Assembly: GCA_902561795.1 (NCBI GenBank)
Contig: CACERG010000001.1
Coordinates: 1 to 64,000 of the forward strand
Reading direction: 5' to 3'
DNA: 64,000 nucleotides
Source of the DNA: an uncultured Bacteroidota bacterium
Lineage (GTDB): Bacteria; Bacteroidota; Bacteroidia; Flavobacteriales; Flavobacteriaceae
Shown: positions 9,083-18,871 of the stretch, in pieces
How the letters are laid out: every line of letters starts with the position of its first letter
Position numbering within the stretch: position 1 is the first letter of the stretch
Translations under genes and position numbers: made by a program
The notes under the pieces: model-generated
What the model saw: only the letters and a program-made list of their open reading frames with translations
Told to the model about the DNA's origin: nothing
Database searches by the model: none

Positions 9083-10378
9083 ATGAATAAGATGTATCGT
9101 GCTTTTAAGCTTATTTTATTTTTAGTTTTTTTTAGTTGTAAAAAAATACCACAAAATCAGAGTGATAAATTAAATATACCTTCTGAGGTAAAAGTACCTA
9201 ACTTATTATATGGTATCGATTTGAATCAATACAATTTTAAAACACAGAAAATCAAATGGGGTGATACTTTTGGAAAAATTTTAGAAGATAATGGTATTGA
9301 CTATCCCGAAGTTTACAAAATTCTTAAAGAAATTAAAGGGAAAGTAAATGTTAGAAAGCTTGCCACAGGTAAACCATACAGTTTATTTTTCTCAAAAGAC
9401 AGCACATTAACCCCTGAATATTTCGTTTACCACCCTGATCCAAAAGCTTACACTCTTGTCCATCTGAAAGATAGCTTATATGGAGATGTAATTAAAAAAC
9501 CTATTAAGAAAATAGAATTTGAAGTATCAGGAATGATAAAAAGCTCTTTATACGAAACAATGAAAAATATTGGAGTTAATGAAGAAATTACATATCATTT
9601 ATCCGATATTTATGCCTGGACTATAGATTTTTTTCGCTTACAAAAAGGGGACAAATTCAAAGTGATTTATACCGAAAAGTTTGTAGACGATTCAATATCA
9701 ATAGGCGTTGATCGTATAAAAGCTGCTTGTTTTGAACATAAGGGAAAAACTCTGTATGCTTTTGAATATGTTACAAATCCAAAAAAAGGAATAATCGACT
9801 ATTTTGATGAAAATGCGAAAAGTTTAAGAAGAGCTTTTCTCAGAGGTCCTCTTAAATTTAACAGAATTACATCGCGATACAACCTTCGAAGAAAAATATC
9901 CTATTATGGAAATAGGGTTAGACCTCACAAGGGAACTGATTTTGCCGCTTCGGTTGGTACTCCGATTTTAGCTACCGCAAATGGGACTGTTATAAAATCA
10001 AGATATTCAAGGGGAAATGGCAACTACGTTACAATAAAACATAACAATATTTACACAACACAATATTTGCATATGAAAAAAAGAAAAGCAAAAATTGGAC
10101 AATTTGTCAAGCAGGGAGATATAATCGGTTGGGTTGGTATGACAGGCAATACTTCGGGTCCCCATGTTTGTTACAGATTTTGGAAAAATGGACGGCAAGT
10201 AGACCCGTTTAAACAAAAACTACCAGATGCGAAACCTATTTCAAATGACTTAATAGCAAAGTATTCTAAACATATTATCCCCATTAAAACAAAATTAGAC
10301 TGTATAAAGTTTAATGACAACTCTAAGAGTGAAATTGCAGAAAATAAATCTAAACTATATGCCAAAAATTCTTCCTGA
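9083..10378 (+). CDS. M23 family metallopeptidase lipoprotein
   Basis: Predicted peptidoglycan endopeptidase. The N-terminus is a lipoprotein signal (hydrophobic run then VFFSC, Cys19). A middle OapA/LysM-like portion (KWGDTFGKILEDNGIDY, then KGDKFKVIYTE) precedes the LytM domain. The zinc-site motif HxxxD is present (RPHKGTDFA near 278), as is the histidine in QYLHMKK. The usual HxH motif reads GPHVCYRFW, so the second His, normally a zinc ligand, is Cys. I recall this variant in other Bacteroidota, and Cys can bind zinc, so activity remains likely. The 3' end overlaps pgi by 20 bp. Confidence 0.9.
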   Translation: MNKMYRAFKLILFLVFFSCKKIPQNQSDKLNIPSEVKVPNLLYGIDLNQYNFKTQKIKWGDTFGKILEDNGIDYPEVYKILKEIKGKVNVRKLATGKPYSLFFSKDSTLTPEYFVYHPDPKAYTLVHLKDSLYGDVIKKPIKKIEFEVSGMIKSSLYETMKNIGVNEEITYHLSDIYAWTIDFFRLQKGDKFKVIYTEKFVDDSISIGVDRIKAACFEHKGKTLYAFEYVTNPKKGIIDYFDENAKSLRRAFLRGPLKFNRITSRYNLRRKISYYGNRVRPHKGTDFAASVGTPILATANGTVIKSRYSRGNGNYVTIKHNNIYTTQYLHMKKRKAKIGQFVKQGDIIGWVGMTGNTSGPHVCYRFWKNGRQVDPFKQKLPDAKPISNDLIAKYSKHIIPIKTKLDCIKFNDNSKSEIAENKSKLYAKNSS

Positions 10379-12014
10379 TAAGCCTTTATCTAAACTTGAT
10401 TCTTATAAATCATTAAAAGCTTATCAAAAACAAATTTCAGCAGTAAGCATTAAAGAACATTTTAAGAAAGAACACGATCGACTAAAATACACATGGTTGG
10501 ATTGGGAGAATATTATCGTTGATGTTTCCAAAAATAGAATCGATAAAAAAGGGTTTAATCTACTTATTAAATTAGCTAAAGAGGCAGGGCTTGAAAAAGC
10601 AATTAAAGCTCAATTTAAAGGAGAGAAAATAAATACTACCGAAAACAGAGCTGTTTTGCACACTTCCCTAAGAAATTTAGATAATAGTCCAATTTTTTTA
10701 GATGATAAAGATATAATTCCTGAATTAAGAGCGATGCAACAAAAAATGTATGTTTTTTGTGAAAAAATAATTAATGGTCAGTGGAGAGGATACACAGGAA
10801 AAAAGATTACTCATGTTATTAATATTGGTATTGGGGGGTCTGATCTTGGTCCTAAAATGGTAGTTGAGGCTTTAGCTAATTACAAAAATCATCTTGATAT
10901 TCGTTTTATTTCGAATATTGAAGGAGATCATCACAAAGAGATATTGAAAGGAATAAATCCAGAGACAACCCTTTTTGTAATAGTTTCTAAAAGCTTCAGC
11001 ACACAAGAAACAATAACTAATGCTAATAGTATTCGTAATTGGTTTTTAAAAAAAGCTCCTCAAAGTGCAATTGAAAAAAACTTTGTTGCAGTATCAAGTA
11101 ATGTTGAAAAAACAGTTTCTTTTGGAATTTCTTCCGATAATGTTTTCCCAATGAAAGATTGGGTTGGTGGTCGATTTTCTTTATGGAGTTCAGTTGGTTT
11201 AATTATTTGTTTGGCTATTGGTCCCAATCAATTCAGGGAACTTCTTGAAGGTGCTGGTAAAATGGATTATCATTTTAGAAATAATCCCTTTGAAAAAAAT
11301 ATACCAGTAATTCTTGGTTTAATTAGTATATGGTATAATAATTTTTGGGGTTCAGAAAGTCAGGCTATCATTCCATATACTCAATATCTCAGAAATTTAC
11401 CCGCATACCTCCAACAGGCCTTTATGGAGAGTAATGGTAAAATAGTAGGCCGTGATGGAAATTTAGTAAATTATCAAACTGGATCAATCATTTGGGGTGC
11501 TTCGGGAACAAATGCTCAACATGCTTTTTTTCAACTAATTCATCAGGGAACTAAGCTTATACCAACTGACTTTATATGTTTTAGAAAATCAATTAATGGT
11601 AATGAAGACCACCAAAACAAATTACTATCAAATTTTATTGCCCAAACAGAAGCGCTTATGAATGGAAAAAATGAAACTGAAGTTCTAGAAGAACTTAATC
11701 GTTTGGATATGGATCCCTTAGAACAAAAAAAAATAGCTCCATTCAAAATATTTGAGGGAAACAAGCCCACAAATACAATTTTAATTGACAAATTAACTCC
11801 AGCATCTCTTGGTTCGCTAATAGCAATGTATGAGCACAAAATTTATGTTCAAGGTGTGATCTGGAATATTTATAGTTATGATCAATGGGGGGTTGAATTA
11901 GGAAAACAATTAGCAAATAAAGTACTCGATGATATTGAAGGTAAAAGTAAAAATTCTCATGACCCTTCAACAAATAAACTTATTGAAATAATTAAAAAAG
12001 GGCCTGTTAATTAA
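10359..12014 (+). CDS. pgi: Glucose-6-phosphate isomerase
   Basis: Glycolytic/gluconeogenic enzyme interconverting glucose 6-phosphate and fructose 6-phosphate. The 551-residue protein has both family signatures: DWVGGRFSLWSSVGL (around residue 268) and the C-terminal GVELGKQLANKV, plus GIGGSDLGPKM for phosphate binding and GASGTNAQHAFFQLIHQG. I choose ATG 10359; the same frame is open further upstream inside the M23 gene, but family members begin near this Met. It overlaps the M23 stop by 20 bp (coupled) and its stop overlaps the convergent recJ stop by 8 bp. Confidence 0.96.
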   Translation: MPKILPDKPLSKLDSYKSLKAYQKQISAVSIKEHFKKEHDRLKYTWLDWENIIVDVSKNRIDKKGFNLLIKLAKEAGLEKAIKAQFKGEKINTTENRAVLHTSLRNLDNSPIFLDDKDIIPELRAMQQKMYVFCEKIINGQWRGYTGKKITHVINIGIGGSDLGPKMVVEALANYKNHLDIRFISNIEGDHHKEILKGINPETTLFVIVSKSFSTQETITNANSIRNWFLKKAPQSAIEKNFVAVSSNVEKTVSFGISSDNVFPMKDWVGGRFSLWSSVGLIICLAIGPNQFRELLEGAGKMDYHFRNNPFEKNIPVILGLISIWYNNFWGSESQAIIPYTQYLRNLPAYLQQAFMESNGKIVGRDGNLVNYQTGSIIWGASGTNAQHAFFQLIHQGTKLIPTDFICFRKSINGNEDHQNKLLSNFIAQTEALMNGKNETEVLEELNRLDMDPLEQKKIAPFKIFEGNKPTNTILIDKLTPASLGSLIAMYEHKIYVQGVIWNIYSYDQWGVELGKQLANKVLDDIEGKSKNSHDPSTNKLIEIIKKGPVN

Positions 12015-13698
12015 AATTTATGTCTCTAAGTTTAAACTGGAGATTTACCATACCATTATAGTGATTTTCATCAAGTGTATAAAGTATTGAAAATGTGTCT
12101 GTCTCTTTTACTTTTTTAAGCATATGTCCCAAACCGAATCCTATCCCTTGGAAATGTTTTTGATTAGAGTCTAAAACATCTAATCGTAAATGTGTTTTAT
12201 CAGTTCCCACTAAACGACTTGAACCACTGTCTCTGCAATTATGAGTTGCAAAGACAGGATTCATATTTTTGAGACCAAATGGTCTCATCTGATTTATAAT
12301 TCGTAATAATTTTGAATTTAGATCACTGAACTCAACTTCTAAATCATATTTAATCTCTGGCTCTTTTAATTCAGGTGATAAATTTTTACTAACATAAGTT
12401 TCAAAAGCCTCTTTAAATGGATTAAGTTGTTCAGTATTTAATGTTAATCCCGCTGCATATTTGTGCCCTCCAAATTGAAAAATATGCTGTTTACATGCTT
12501 CAAGTGCTTCATAAACATCAAATCCGTGAACAGATCTTACAGAACCAACCATTAAATCTTCTGACTTAGTTAAAACTACAGTCGGGCGGTAATAATGTTC
12601 AATTAATCTTGATGCAACAATCCCAATAACACCCTTATGCCAAGAAGAGTGGTAAACAACTGTAGAATAATTTTTTGTAATATCTTCTAACTTTATTTGT
12701 TGTAAAGCTTCATTTGTTATTCTTTCTTCAGTGCTTTTACGTTCTGTATTAAAAAACTCTATAGTCCTAGCTATGGAAAGAACTGCTTTTTGATCTTTAC
12801 TGGTCATCAATTTTACAGCGTTAATACCGTGATCCATTCTGCCAGCAGCATTAATTCTTGGTGCGACAATAAAAGCTAGATCAGATACATTTATTGGTCT
12901 CGTTAAGGCTTTAATAAAAATTTTAAACCCAAGACGAGGATTCTCTCTTAATTGTTTCAAACCCAAAAACATCAATGTTCTATTTTCACCAACTAGGGGT
13001 ACCAAGTCTGCTGCAATAGCAGTTGCTACCAGATCAAGATAAATAATTAACTCACTATCAGAAAGTCCAAGGTGATTATTAATTGCCTGTACTAATTTAA
13101 AACCGATTCCACATCCACAAAGATCCTTGAATGGATAATTACAATCTGTTCTTTTGGGATCTAAAACTGCTACTGCATCAGGTAATATTTCTTCAGGCAT
13201 ATGATGATCACATATTATAAAATCAATCCCTAATGAACTTGCATATTTTACTTTTTCAACAGCTTTTATTCCACAATCAAGAGCTATAATTAATTTGACA
13301 CCTTCAGAATTAGCATAGTTAATAGCCCTTTCTGAAATTCCATAACCTTCAGAATATCTATCCGGAATATATGGCTTTAAATCAGTGATCTTATCATTTA
13401 AATATGAAATAATTAGTGATACAGAAGTTGTTCCGTCTACATCATAATCGCCCAAGACCATTACTTTTTCATTTTTATCGATAGCTTGTTTTATTCGGTC
13501 AACAGCGATTTGCATGTCTTTCATTAGAAAAGGATTATAGAGGTGGTTCCACTCAGGACGAAAATAGTCCTTTGCGCTGTCAAAATTATTAATACCTCTT
13601 TGAATCAAAAGTTTTGAAACGATATCGCTAACTCCTAGGACATTAGAAAGTTTTTTAACATTTTCAATTTGTGGTTCAGGAATTTTCCCCCATTTCAT
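12007..13698 (-). CDS. recJ: Single-stranded-DNA-specific exonuclease RecJ
   Basis: 5'-3' exonuclease acting on single-stranded DNA in recombination and mismatch repair. DHH-family motifs are visible in order: VLGDYDVDGTTSVS (motif I), IALDCGI, the DHH box CDHHMPEE, LCGCGIGFK, and in the DHHA1 domain FGGHKYAAGLTL; a C-terminal OB-like domain follows. 563 residues is normal for the phylum. It sits 4 bp downstream of rsmI on the same strand and is probably co-transcribed with it. The stop overlaps the pgi stop. Confidence 0.95.
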   Translation of the reverse strand: MKWGKIPEPQIENVKKLSNVLGVSDIVSKLLIQRGINNFDSAKDYFRPEWNHLYNPFLMKDMQIAVDRIKQAIDKNEKVMVLGDYDVDGTTSVSLIISYLNDKITDLKPYIPDRYSEGYGISERAINYANSEGVKLIIALDCGIKAVEKVKYASSLGIDFIICDHHMPEEILPDAVAVLDPKRTDCNYPFKDLCGCGIGFKLVQAINNHLGLSDSELIIYLDLVATAIAADLVPLVGENRTLMFLGLKQLRENPRLGFKIFIKALTRPINVSDLAFIVAPRINAAGRMDHGINAVKLMTSKDQKAVLSIARTIEFFNTERKSTEERITNEALQQIKLEDITKNYSTVVYHSSWHKGVIGIVASRLIEHYYRPTVVLTKSEDLMVGSVRSVHGFDVYEALEACKQHIFQFGGHKYAAGLTLNTEQLNPFKEAFETYVSKNLSPELKEPEIKYDLEVEFSDLNSKLLRIINQMRPFGLKNMNPVFATHNCRDSGSSRLVGTDKTHLRLDVLDSNQKHFQGIGFGLGHMLKKVKETDTFSILYTLDENHYNGMVNLQFKLRDINFN

Positions 13699-13702
13699 AA
13701 AT

Positions 13703-14371
13703 CTATTTTTTTATTCCTTCAACAACGATTACAAATTCACCTTTAGGATGGTTCGCTTCAAAAAATGACTTTACTTCTTCTAAAGTACCACTATATGTCT
13801 CTTCGTATATTTTTGAAATTTCTTTTATTACTGCTAATCTACGTTCACTCCCAAAAAAGGGAATCATCTGTTCAAATAGCTTTAAGAGTTTATGTGGAGA
13901 TTCGTAAAGAACAAGTGTTCTTGATTCTTTTGCCATATTTTTTAATCTAATAATTCGTCCTTTTTTATGAGGCAGGAATCCTTCAAAAATAAAACGATCA
14001 CATGGGATTCCACTTTGAACTATTGCCGGTATTAATGCGGTTGGACCAGGTAAGCATTTTACTTTTATCCCTTCTTCTAAAGCATGTCGAACTAACAAAT
14101 ATCCAGGGTCTGAAATAGCTGGTGTGCCAGCATCAGAAATAATTGCAATCGTTATTCCTTTTTTGAGTTTATCTATAATTATTGAAGTTTTATAATGCTC
14201 GTTTTTGAGATGATAACTTTCAACACGTTTGGATATATCATAATGATTTAAAAGTATCGAACTGACCCTGGTATCTTCAGCTAAAATAAGGTCTGCCTCC
14301 TTTAACAAACGTAAAGCTCTTAACGTGATATCCTCTAAATTACCAATAGGAGTTGGTATTAAATAAAGCAA
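13703..14371 (-). CDS. rsmI: 16S rRNA (cytidine(1402)-2'-O)-methyltransferase
   Basis: SAM-dependent tetrapyrrole-methylase-fold enzyme that 2'-O-methylates C1402 in the ribosomal P site. The 222-residue protein shows IPTPIGNLEDITLRAL at the N-terminus, AEDTRVSSILL, ISDAGTPAISDPGYLLV, GPTALIPAIVQSGIP and the C-terminal PKGEFVIVVEG, all typical. It stands upstream of recJ with a 4 bp gap, and 33 bp downstream of an unknown gene on the same strand. Confidence 0.95.
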   Translation of the reverse strand: MLYLIPTPIGNLEDITLRALRLLKEADLILAEDTRVSSILLNHYDISKRVESYHLKNEHYKTSIIIDKLKKGITIAIISDAGTPAISDPGYLLVRHALEEGIKVKCLPGPTALIPAIVQSGIPCDRFIFEGFLPHKKGRIIRLKNMAKESRTLVLYESPHKLLKLFEQMIPFFGSERRLAVIKEISKIYEETYSGTLEEVKSFFEANHPKGEFVIVVEGIKK

Positions 14372-14404
14372 GCTAATATTATTATAATTTCAATTTAGGA
14401 TATC

Positions 14405-15082
14405 TCATGATTTAAAACTTTTCTGTAGAACAGTTAAAAAACGATCTGCAATATCTTCTTTTCCTTTCCAATTATTATATTCAATTTTTACTTTGGAGCT
14501 AATTAAATTAGATACCTCTGACCAAGAACCTAAAGTTAATGTTTGATTAAGAACACGCTCGTAATTATTTCTATCTCCATCAAAAAGATGCTTAATAAAG
14601 GCTAATCGTTCATTATTATCAACGCTTAGTTTTTTTGAGAATTGGTCATTAATATTTTTTTTGTCATTTGAAATGTCTTTTTCAGTATCTAATTTGTTTT
14701 TAATACTATCATTCTTTTTTGACATGAAAGTTGGTGGAGTTCCGACAGATTCAAAAAGCTTTTCATATGTTTCGGGTTCTGGCATTTCAGTAACCATATT
14801 TTTTATTGTCTCCATCATTGGCGCTACCTCCATATCATCATCTTTTGTCTTTTCTTTATTCGTATCTTCTGTGAGAGAACTTATTACCTCATCAAGCTTT
14901 TTTTGATGCCTTTCCCAAAGGCTTTGATCAATTTCTTCCTGATCAATTAGCATTTTTTGAAAAATAGAAAGCTCATAAATTTTTTGAATGGCATCATGTG
15001 TTTTCTCATCATCCCAATTGGATTGATCTTTAATAATATTTGTTGCCCACTGAACCAATGCAGTTTTAATTTTTTCAGTCAT
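14405..15082 (-). CDS. Hypothetical protein, acidic, conserved-looking C-terminus
   Basis: I do not recognise a named domain in this 225-residue protein. It has no signal peptide or membrane segment, a helical N-terminus (about 1-70), a low-complexity charged middle (Lys/Asp/Asn-rich, about 70-150) and a more ordered C-terminal block starting NERLAFIKHLFDGDRNNYERV and ending in an aromatic, charged helix. I recall similar C-terminal blocks in Bacteroidota proteins of unknown function lying between rsmI and tdk, as here. The middle looks like a flexible linker. It is divergent from tdk and upstream of rsmI/recJ on the same strand. Confidence 0.75.
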   Translation of the reverse strand: MTEKIKTALVQWATNIIKDQSNWDDEKTHDAIQKIYELSIFQKMLIDQEEIDQSLWERHQKKLDEVISSLTEDTNKEKTKDDDMEVAPMMETIKNMVTEMPEPETYEKLFESVGTPPTFMSKKNDSIKNKLDTEKDISNDKKNINDQFSKKLSVDNNERLAFIKHLFDGDRNNYERVLNQTLTLGSWSEVSNLISSKVKIEYNNWKGKEDIADRFLTVLQKSFKS

Positions 15083-15168
15083 CTGATATATAGTTTAAAG
15101 CCATCTTTATTAATACCTTTGGATAATTGATTCATAACAAACCTTAGATTAATTTTGAAAATTACAAA

Positions 15169-15771
15169 ATGTTTTTAGAAAACACCTTAATGACTAATGA
15201 ACAATTTGGCTGGATTGAAATAATTTGTGGCTCAATGTTTTCTGGTAAAACTGAGGAGCTAATTCGTAGATTAAATCGTGCAAAATACGCAAAACAAAAA
15301 ATTAAAGTTTTTAAACCAATTATTGATTCTCGTTTTAAAAAGGATTTTGTTTTTTCTCACGATAGAAATCAAATTGAATCAAAATCTGTATCAAATTCCT
15401 CTGATATAAAAATCAAAGCTAAAGATTACGATGTTATTGGGATTGATGAGGCTCAGTTTTTTGATAATGGAATAGTTAAAATATGTAATGATTTAGCTAA
15501 TGAGGGTATTCGGGTTATTGTGGCGGGCTTAGATATGGACTACAAGGGTGATCCCTTTGGCCCTATGCCTAATCTTATGGCAATTGCAGAATATGTAACT
15601 AAACTTCATGCCATATGTGCAGAAAGTGGAAATTTAGCAAATCATAGTTATAGAATTTCTAATGATAAATCATTGGTTCATCTAGGACAAAAAGAAAGTT
15701 ATATGCCTCTTTCAAGAGTAGAATTTCAAAAATTGATTCAGAAAAATAAACACACAAAAAAAAAGACTTGA
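15169..15771 (+). CDS. tdk: Thymidine kinase
   Basis: Type II (tetrameric) thymidine kinase of nucleotide salvage. The P-loop is GSMFSGKTEEL, the Walker B/lasso start is IGIDEAQFFDN, and the substrate region holds AGLDMDYKGDPFGPMPNLMAIAE as the family expects. The structural zinc site is reduced (only one Cys in AICAESGNLANHS), as in other Bacteroidota homologues. ATG 15169 gives 200 residues; an ATG seven codons later is possible. The stop TGA overlaps the TTG start of alr by 4 bp, so the two are coupled. Confidence 0.95.
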   Translation: MFLENTLMTNEQFGWIEIICGSMFSGKTEELIRRLNRAKYAKQKIKVFKPIIDSRFKKDFVFSHDRNQIESKSVSNSSDIKIKAKDYDVIGIDEAQFFDNGIVKICNDLANEGIRVIVAGLDMDYKGDPFGPMPNLMAIAEYVTKLHAICAESGNLANHSYRISNDKSLVHLGQKESYMPLSRVEFQKLIQKNKHTKKKT

Positions 15772-16856
15772 ATCAGCTTAATATTTATTTATCAAATTTG
15801 GAGCACAACTATAAATTTCTTAAAGGAAATTTGAATACTAGAACTAACCTTATAGCTGTTGTAAAAGCTTCAGCTTATGGAAGCGCATTACCAGCAATTA
15901 CAAAACGGCTGGAAAAATTAGGGGTTAATACCTTTGCAGTAGCTTATTCAGATGAAGGAAAGATTTTAAGAAAAAATGGAATCAAGTCCCGAATTATGGT
16001 CTTTTATCCCCAACCCTCAGGACTTGATGACATTATTGATAATAAATTAGAAGCCTGCTTATATAGTGTCAACATATTAAAAAAATTTCATGAAAAATTG
16101 ATCCTTAAGAAATTAAGAAATTTCCCTGTCCATATTAAATATAACACTGGCCTTAATAGGTTAGGTTTTAAGCCAAGTTATTTTGACTGGATTGTAAAAC
16201 AACTTAAAGATGATACTTTTACACTTAAAAGTATATATTCCCATCTAGCCGTGTCTCAGGCTAATAGAGAAATAGAATTAAATAAAAAACAAATTGAATC
16301 ATTCTTAAAACTTAGAAATAGACACATTGCGATTTCTGAACAAAATCCAAAGTTTCATCTTTTAAATAGCTCAGGATTATTTAACTTTCCTGAGTTTCAA
16401 TTTGATGCTGTAAGATGTGGTATAGCACTTCATGGATTCGCAAACCGTTCAGAATGGGACAAACAACTTAAGCCTATAGCTGAATTAATATCATCAATAA
16501 GTCAAATCCACCTTGTCAAAAAAGGGGAATATGTCGGTTATGACTTTGGATATAAAGTCAATGAAGAAAAAAAGATTGCAACAATTCCACTAGGTCATGC
16601 GGATGGAATAAATAGACAACTTGGAAATCATAAGGGGAAAGTTTTAATTAATGGAAAAATTGCACCTATTGTTGGAAATATTTGTATGGACATGTTCATG
16701 ATTGACGTAACCAAAATTTCATGTAGTGAAGGAGACAAAGTTTATATGTTTGGAAATCAAAACTCTGTTTCAGATCTAGCACAAAGTGCTAATACAATAA
16801 GTTATGAACTCCTAACTGCTATAGGTCCAAGAGTAAAAAGAGTAATTTATGATTAG
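15768..16856 (+). CDS. alr: Alanine racemase
   Basis: PLP enzyme that makes D-alanine for peptidoglycan. The PLP lysine is K33 in AVVKASAYGS (usual form VVKADAYGHG), the motif HIKYNTGLNRLGF lies mid-protein, and the second catalytic region has YVGYDFGYKV, IPLGHADG and GNICMDMFMIDVT. At 362 residues it is a stand-alone racemase, not the MurF-Alr fusion of some Bacteroidota. Start is TTG at 15768, overlapping the tdk stop (TTGA). About 100 bp separate it from asd. Confidence 0.93.
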   Translation: MNQLNIYLSNLEHNYKFLKGNLNTRTNLIAVVKASAYGSALPAITKRLEKLGVNTFAVAYSDEGKILRKNGIKSRIMVFYPQPSGLDDIIDNKLEACLYSVNILKKFHEKLILKKLRNFPVHIKYNTGLNRLGFKPSYFDWIVKQLKDDTFTLKSIYSHLAVSQANREIELNKKQIESFLKLRNRHIAISEQNPKFHLLNSSGLFNFPEFQFDAVRCGIALHGFANRSEWDKQLKPIAELISSISQIHLVKKGEYVGYDFGYKVNEEKKIATIPLGHADGINRQLGNHKGKVLINGKIAPIVGNICMDMFMIDVTKISCSEGDKVYMFGNQNSVSDLAQSANTISYELLTAIGPRVKRVIYD

Positions 16857-16955
16857 AAAAATATTCATCAAATAACAAAACAATAATATTTGTTATAAAT
16901 GTCCACAGATGTTGTCTAAAACGCATTAAGTAGTAATTTTAACAAAATTTAATAA

Positions 16956-17945
16956 ATGAGAATAGCTGTTGTAGGGGTAACAGGTATGGTAGGAAAAGTT
17001 ATGTTAGACGTTTTAACAGAACGCAATATTCCAATCAGTGAATTAATACCAGTTGCATCTGAAAAATCAATAGGAAAAACTATTTTATTTAAAGGGGAAA
17101 ATTTGAGGGTTGTCGGATTAGCGGAAGCACTAAATACTCAGCCAGATATAGCTTTGTTTTCTGCTGGTGGAGATACTTCTTTGGAATGGGCTCCAAAATT
17201 TGCAGAAAATGGAACAACTGTGATTGATAATTCGTCAGCTTGGAGAATGAAAAAAGATATAAAACTTGTTATTCCAGAAATTAATGCATCCAAATTGACT
17301 TCAACTGATAAAATAATCGCTAATCCAAACTGTTCAACTATTCAAATGGTTATGGCAATAGCCCCTTTACACAAAGCTTTTAAAATCAAACGTTTGGTTA
17401 TTTCTACTTATCAGTCAATTACAGGTACTGGAGTAAAAGCGGTTGAGCAACTTGATAATGAAATGTATGATAAGATAGGAGAGAAAGCCTACCCTTATCA
17501 AATCCACAAAAATGCACTTCCACAGTGTGATGTTTTTCTTAAAAATGACTACACTAAAGAAGAAATGAAATTAGTTCAAGAAACTCATAAAATTTTAGAA
17601 GACTCTTCAATAGGAATTACAGCAACAGCAATAAGAATTCCAGTAGTAGGAGGTCATAGTGAGTCAGTAAATATTGAATTTGAATTAAAATATGATATAA
17701 AAAAAGTAAGAACAATTTTAAATGAAACGATTGGAGTGGAGGTAATTGATGATCCAAAGAAAAATTTGTATCCTATGCCAATTAATGCAAAAGGAAAAGA
17801 TGAAGTTTTTATTGGTCGTATAAGAAGAGATGAATCAATAGAAAATGGTTTAAATCTCTGGATTGTTTCAGATAATTTAAGAAAGGGAGCTGCAACCAAT
17901 ACAATTCAGATAGCTGAATATTTAATTCATAAAAACATAGTCTAA
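16956..17945 (+). CDS. asd: Aspartate-semialdehyde dehydrogenase
   Basis: NADPH-dependent enzyme producing aspartate semialdehyde for lysine/diaminopimelate, threonine and methionine. It begins with the dinucleotide motif VVGVTGMVGKVM; the active-site cysteine is in NPNCSTIQMV, and the GGHSESVNIEF segment carries substrate-binding residues. 329 residues is the family length. With alr it supplies both D-Ala and DAP routes for the cell wall. The 73 bp gap to the next gene shows nothing notable. Confidence 0.95.
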   Translation: MRIAVVGVTGMVGKVMLDVLTERNIPISELIPVASEKSIGKTILFKGENLRVVGLAEALNTQPDIALFSAGGDTSLEWAPKFAENGTTVIDNSSAWRMKKDIKLVIPEINASKLTSTDKIIANPNCSTIQMVMAIAPLHKAFKIKRLVISTYQSITGTGVKAVEQLDNEMYDKIGEKAYPYQIHKNALPQCDVFLKNDYTKEEMKLVQETHKILEDSSIGITATAIRIPVVGGHSESVNIEFELKYDIKKVRTILNETIGVEVIDDPKKNLYPMPINAKGKDEVFIGRIRRDESIENGLNLWIVSDNLRKGAATNTIQIAEYLIHKNIV

Positions 17946-18024
17946 GTTCACTATTGTATTACACAAAGAAATTTTAATGCGATTAGTTAAAAAAATTAAT
18001 AAATTTGTCAGCTAAATAGTGCAA

Positions 18025-18543
18025 ATGGAATTAAAGGAATTCACATTACCTTTTGTAGGATTAAAACAAGGCAAACACAACTTTTCATTTGCAATAGACA
18101 ATAAGTTCTTTGAACATTTTGGGTTTGATGATTTTCACAAAACAAAACTTGAAGGTAAATTAGTTTTGGACAAAAAACCTTCACTCTTAGAGTTACACTT
18201 TGATGTCAAAGGCGAGGTAATTTTATCATGTGACGTTTCAACCGAGTTATTTAGCCACATTGTAAAATCCAACTATGATATGATTGTCAAATTCGGTGCA
18301 ACTAGAGAAACTGATCCAGATGAAATTTTAATTATTCCCGAAGGGAGTTATCAGATTAATGTTGCGCAATATTTTTATGAAATGGTTGTTTTATCTATAC
18401 CTTTAAAAAGAGTACATCCAGGTATTAAAAATGGAACATTAAAAAATGAAATTTTAAGCAAATTAGAACAGTTAGATCCACAAAATAAAAAACCTGCTAT
18501 TAGTAAAGACCCACGCTGGGAGAAGTTAGAAAGTTTATTATAA
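18025..18543 (+). CDS. DUF177 (YceD-type) protein upstream of rpmF
   Basis: A 172-residue cytosolic protein of the DUF177/YceD family: N-terminal [18 protein letters not shown], a central [10 protein letters not shown] segment, [18 protein letters not shown] and the conserved C-terminal KRVHPG and [11 protein letters not shown]. Family members are tied to 23S rRNA/large-subunit biogenesis and lie next to rpmF almost universally, as here. A GTG at 18019 could add two codons; homologues I recall begin Met-x-x-Leu-Lys-Glu-Phe, so I prefer ATG 18025. Only 11 bp separate it from rpmF. Confidence 0.92.
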   Translation: MELKEFTLPFVGLKQGKHNFSFAIDNKFFEHFGFDDFHKTKLEGKLVLDKKPSLLELHFDVKGEVILSCDVSTELFSHIVKSNYDMIVKFGATRETDPDEILIIPEGSYQINVAQYFYEMVVLSIPLKRVHPGIKNGTLKNEILSKLEQLDPQNKKPAISKDPRWEKLESLL

Positions 18544-18554
18544 AAATTAAAACC

Positions 18555-18752
18555 ATGGCACATCCAAAAAGAAAAATTTCCAAGACAAGAAGAGATAAAA
18601 GAAGAACTCATTATAAAGCTGCTGACCAACAGATTTCGACATGTTCGAAAACTGGCGAAGCACATCTTTATCATAGAGCTCATTGGCATGAAGGTAAACT
18701 TTATTACAGGGGTAAAGTACTTATTGATGCTACTGAAACTGAGACTGCATAA
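18555..18752 (+). CDS. rpmF: 50S ribosomal protein L32
   Basis: A 65-residue basic protein starting [19 protein letters not shown], the L32 N-terminus, with [17 protein letters not shown] and YYRGKVLI as in other Bacteroidota L32 proteins. Only one cysteine remains of the zinc ribbon, as usual in the phylum. It follows DUF177 by 11 bp and precedes fabH by about 120 bp. Confidence 0.97.
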   Translation: MAHPKRKISKTRRDKRRTHYKAADQQISTCSKTGEAHLYHRAHWHEGKLYYRGKVLIDATETETA

Positions 18753-18871
18753 TCATTAATAGATCCTAATTATAAGCTTGATTCATAAAAAACCTTTTAT
18801 GTTATTTTATTTTGATTGCATTAAAAAACTATTTTCATCACCTTAATTTCGCTATAAAAGCAGACGACTAA

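Noticed and set aside
10314-10358. Longer pgi starting at 10314
   Set aside because: Adds residues without family counterpart, inside the M23 gene.
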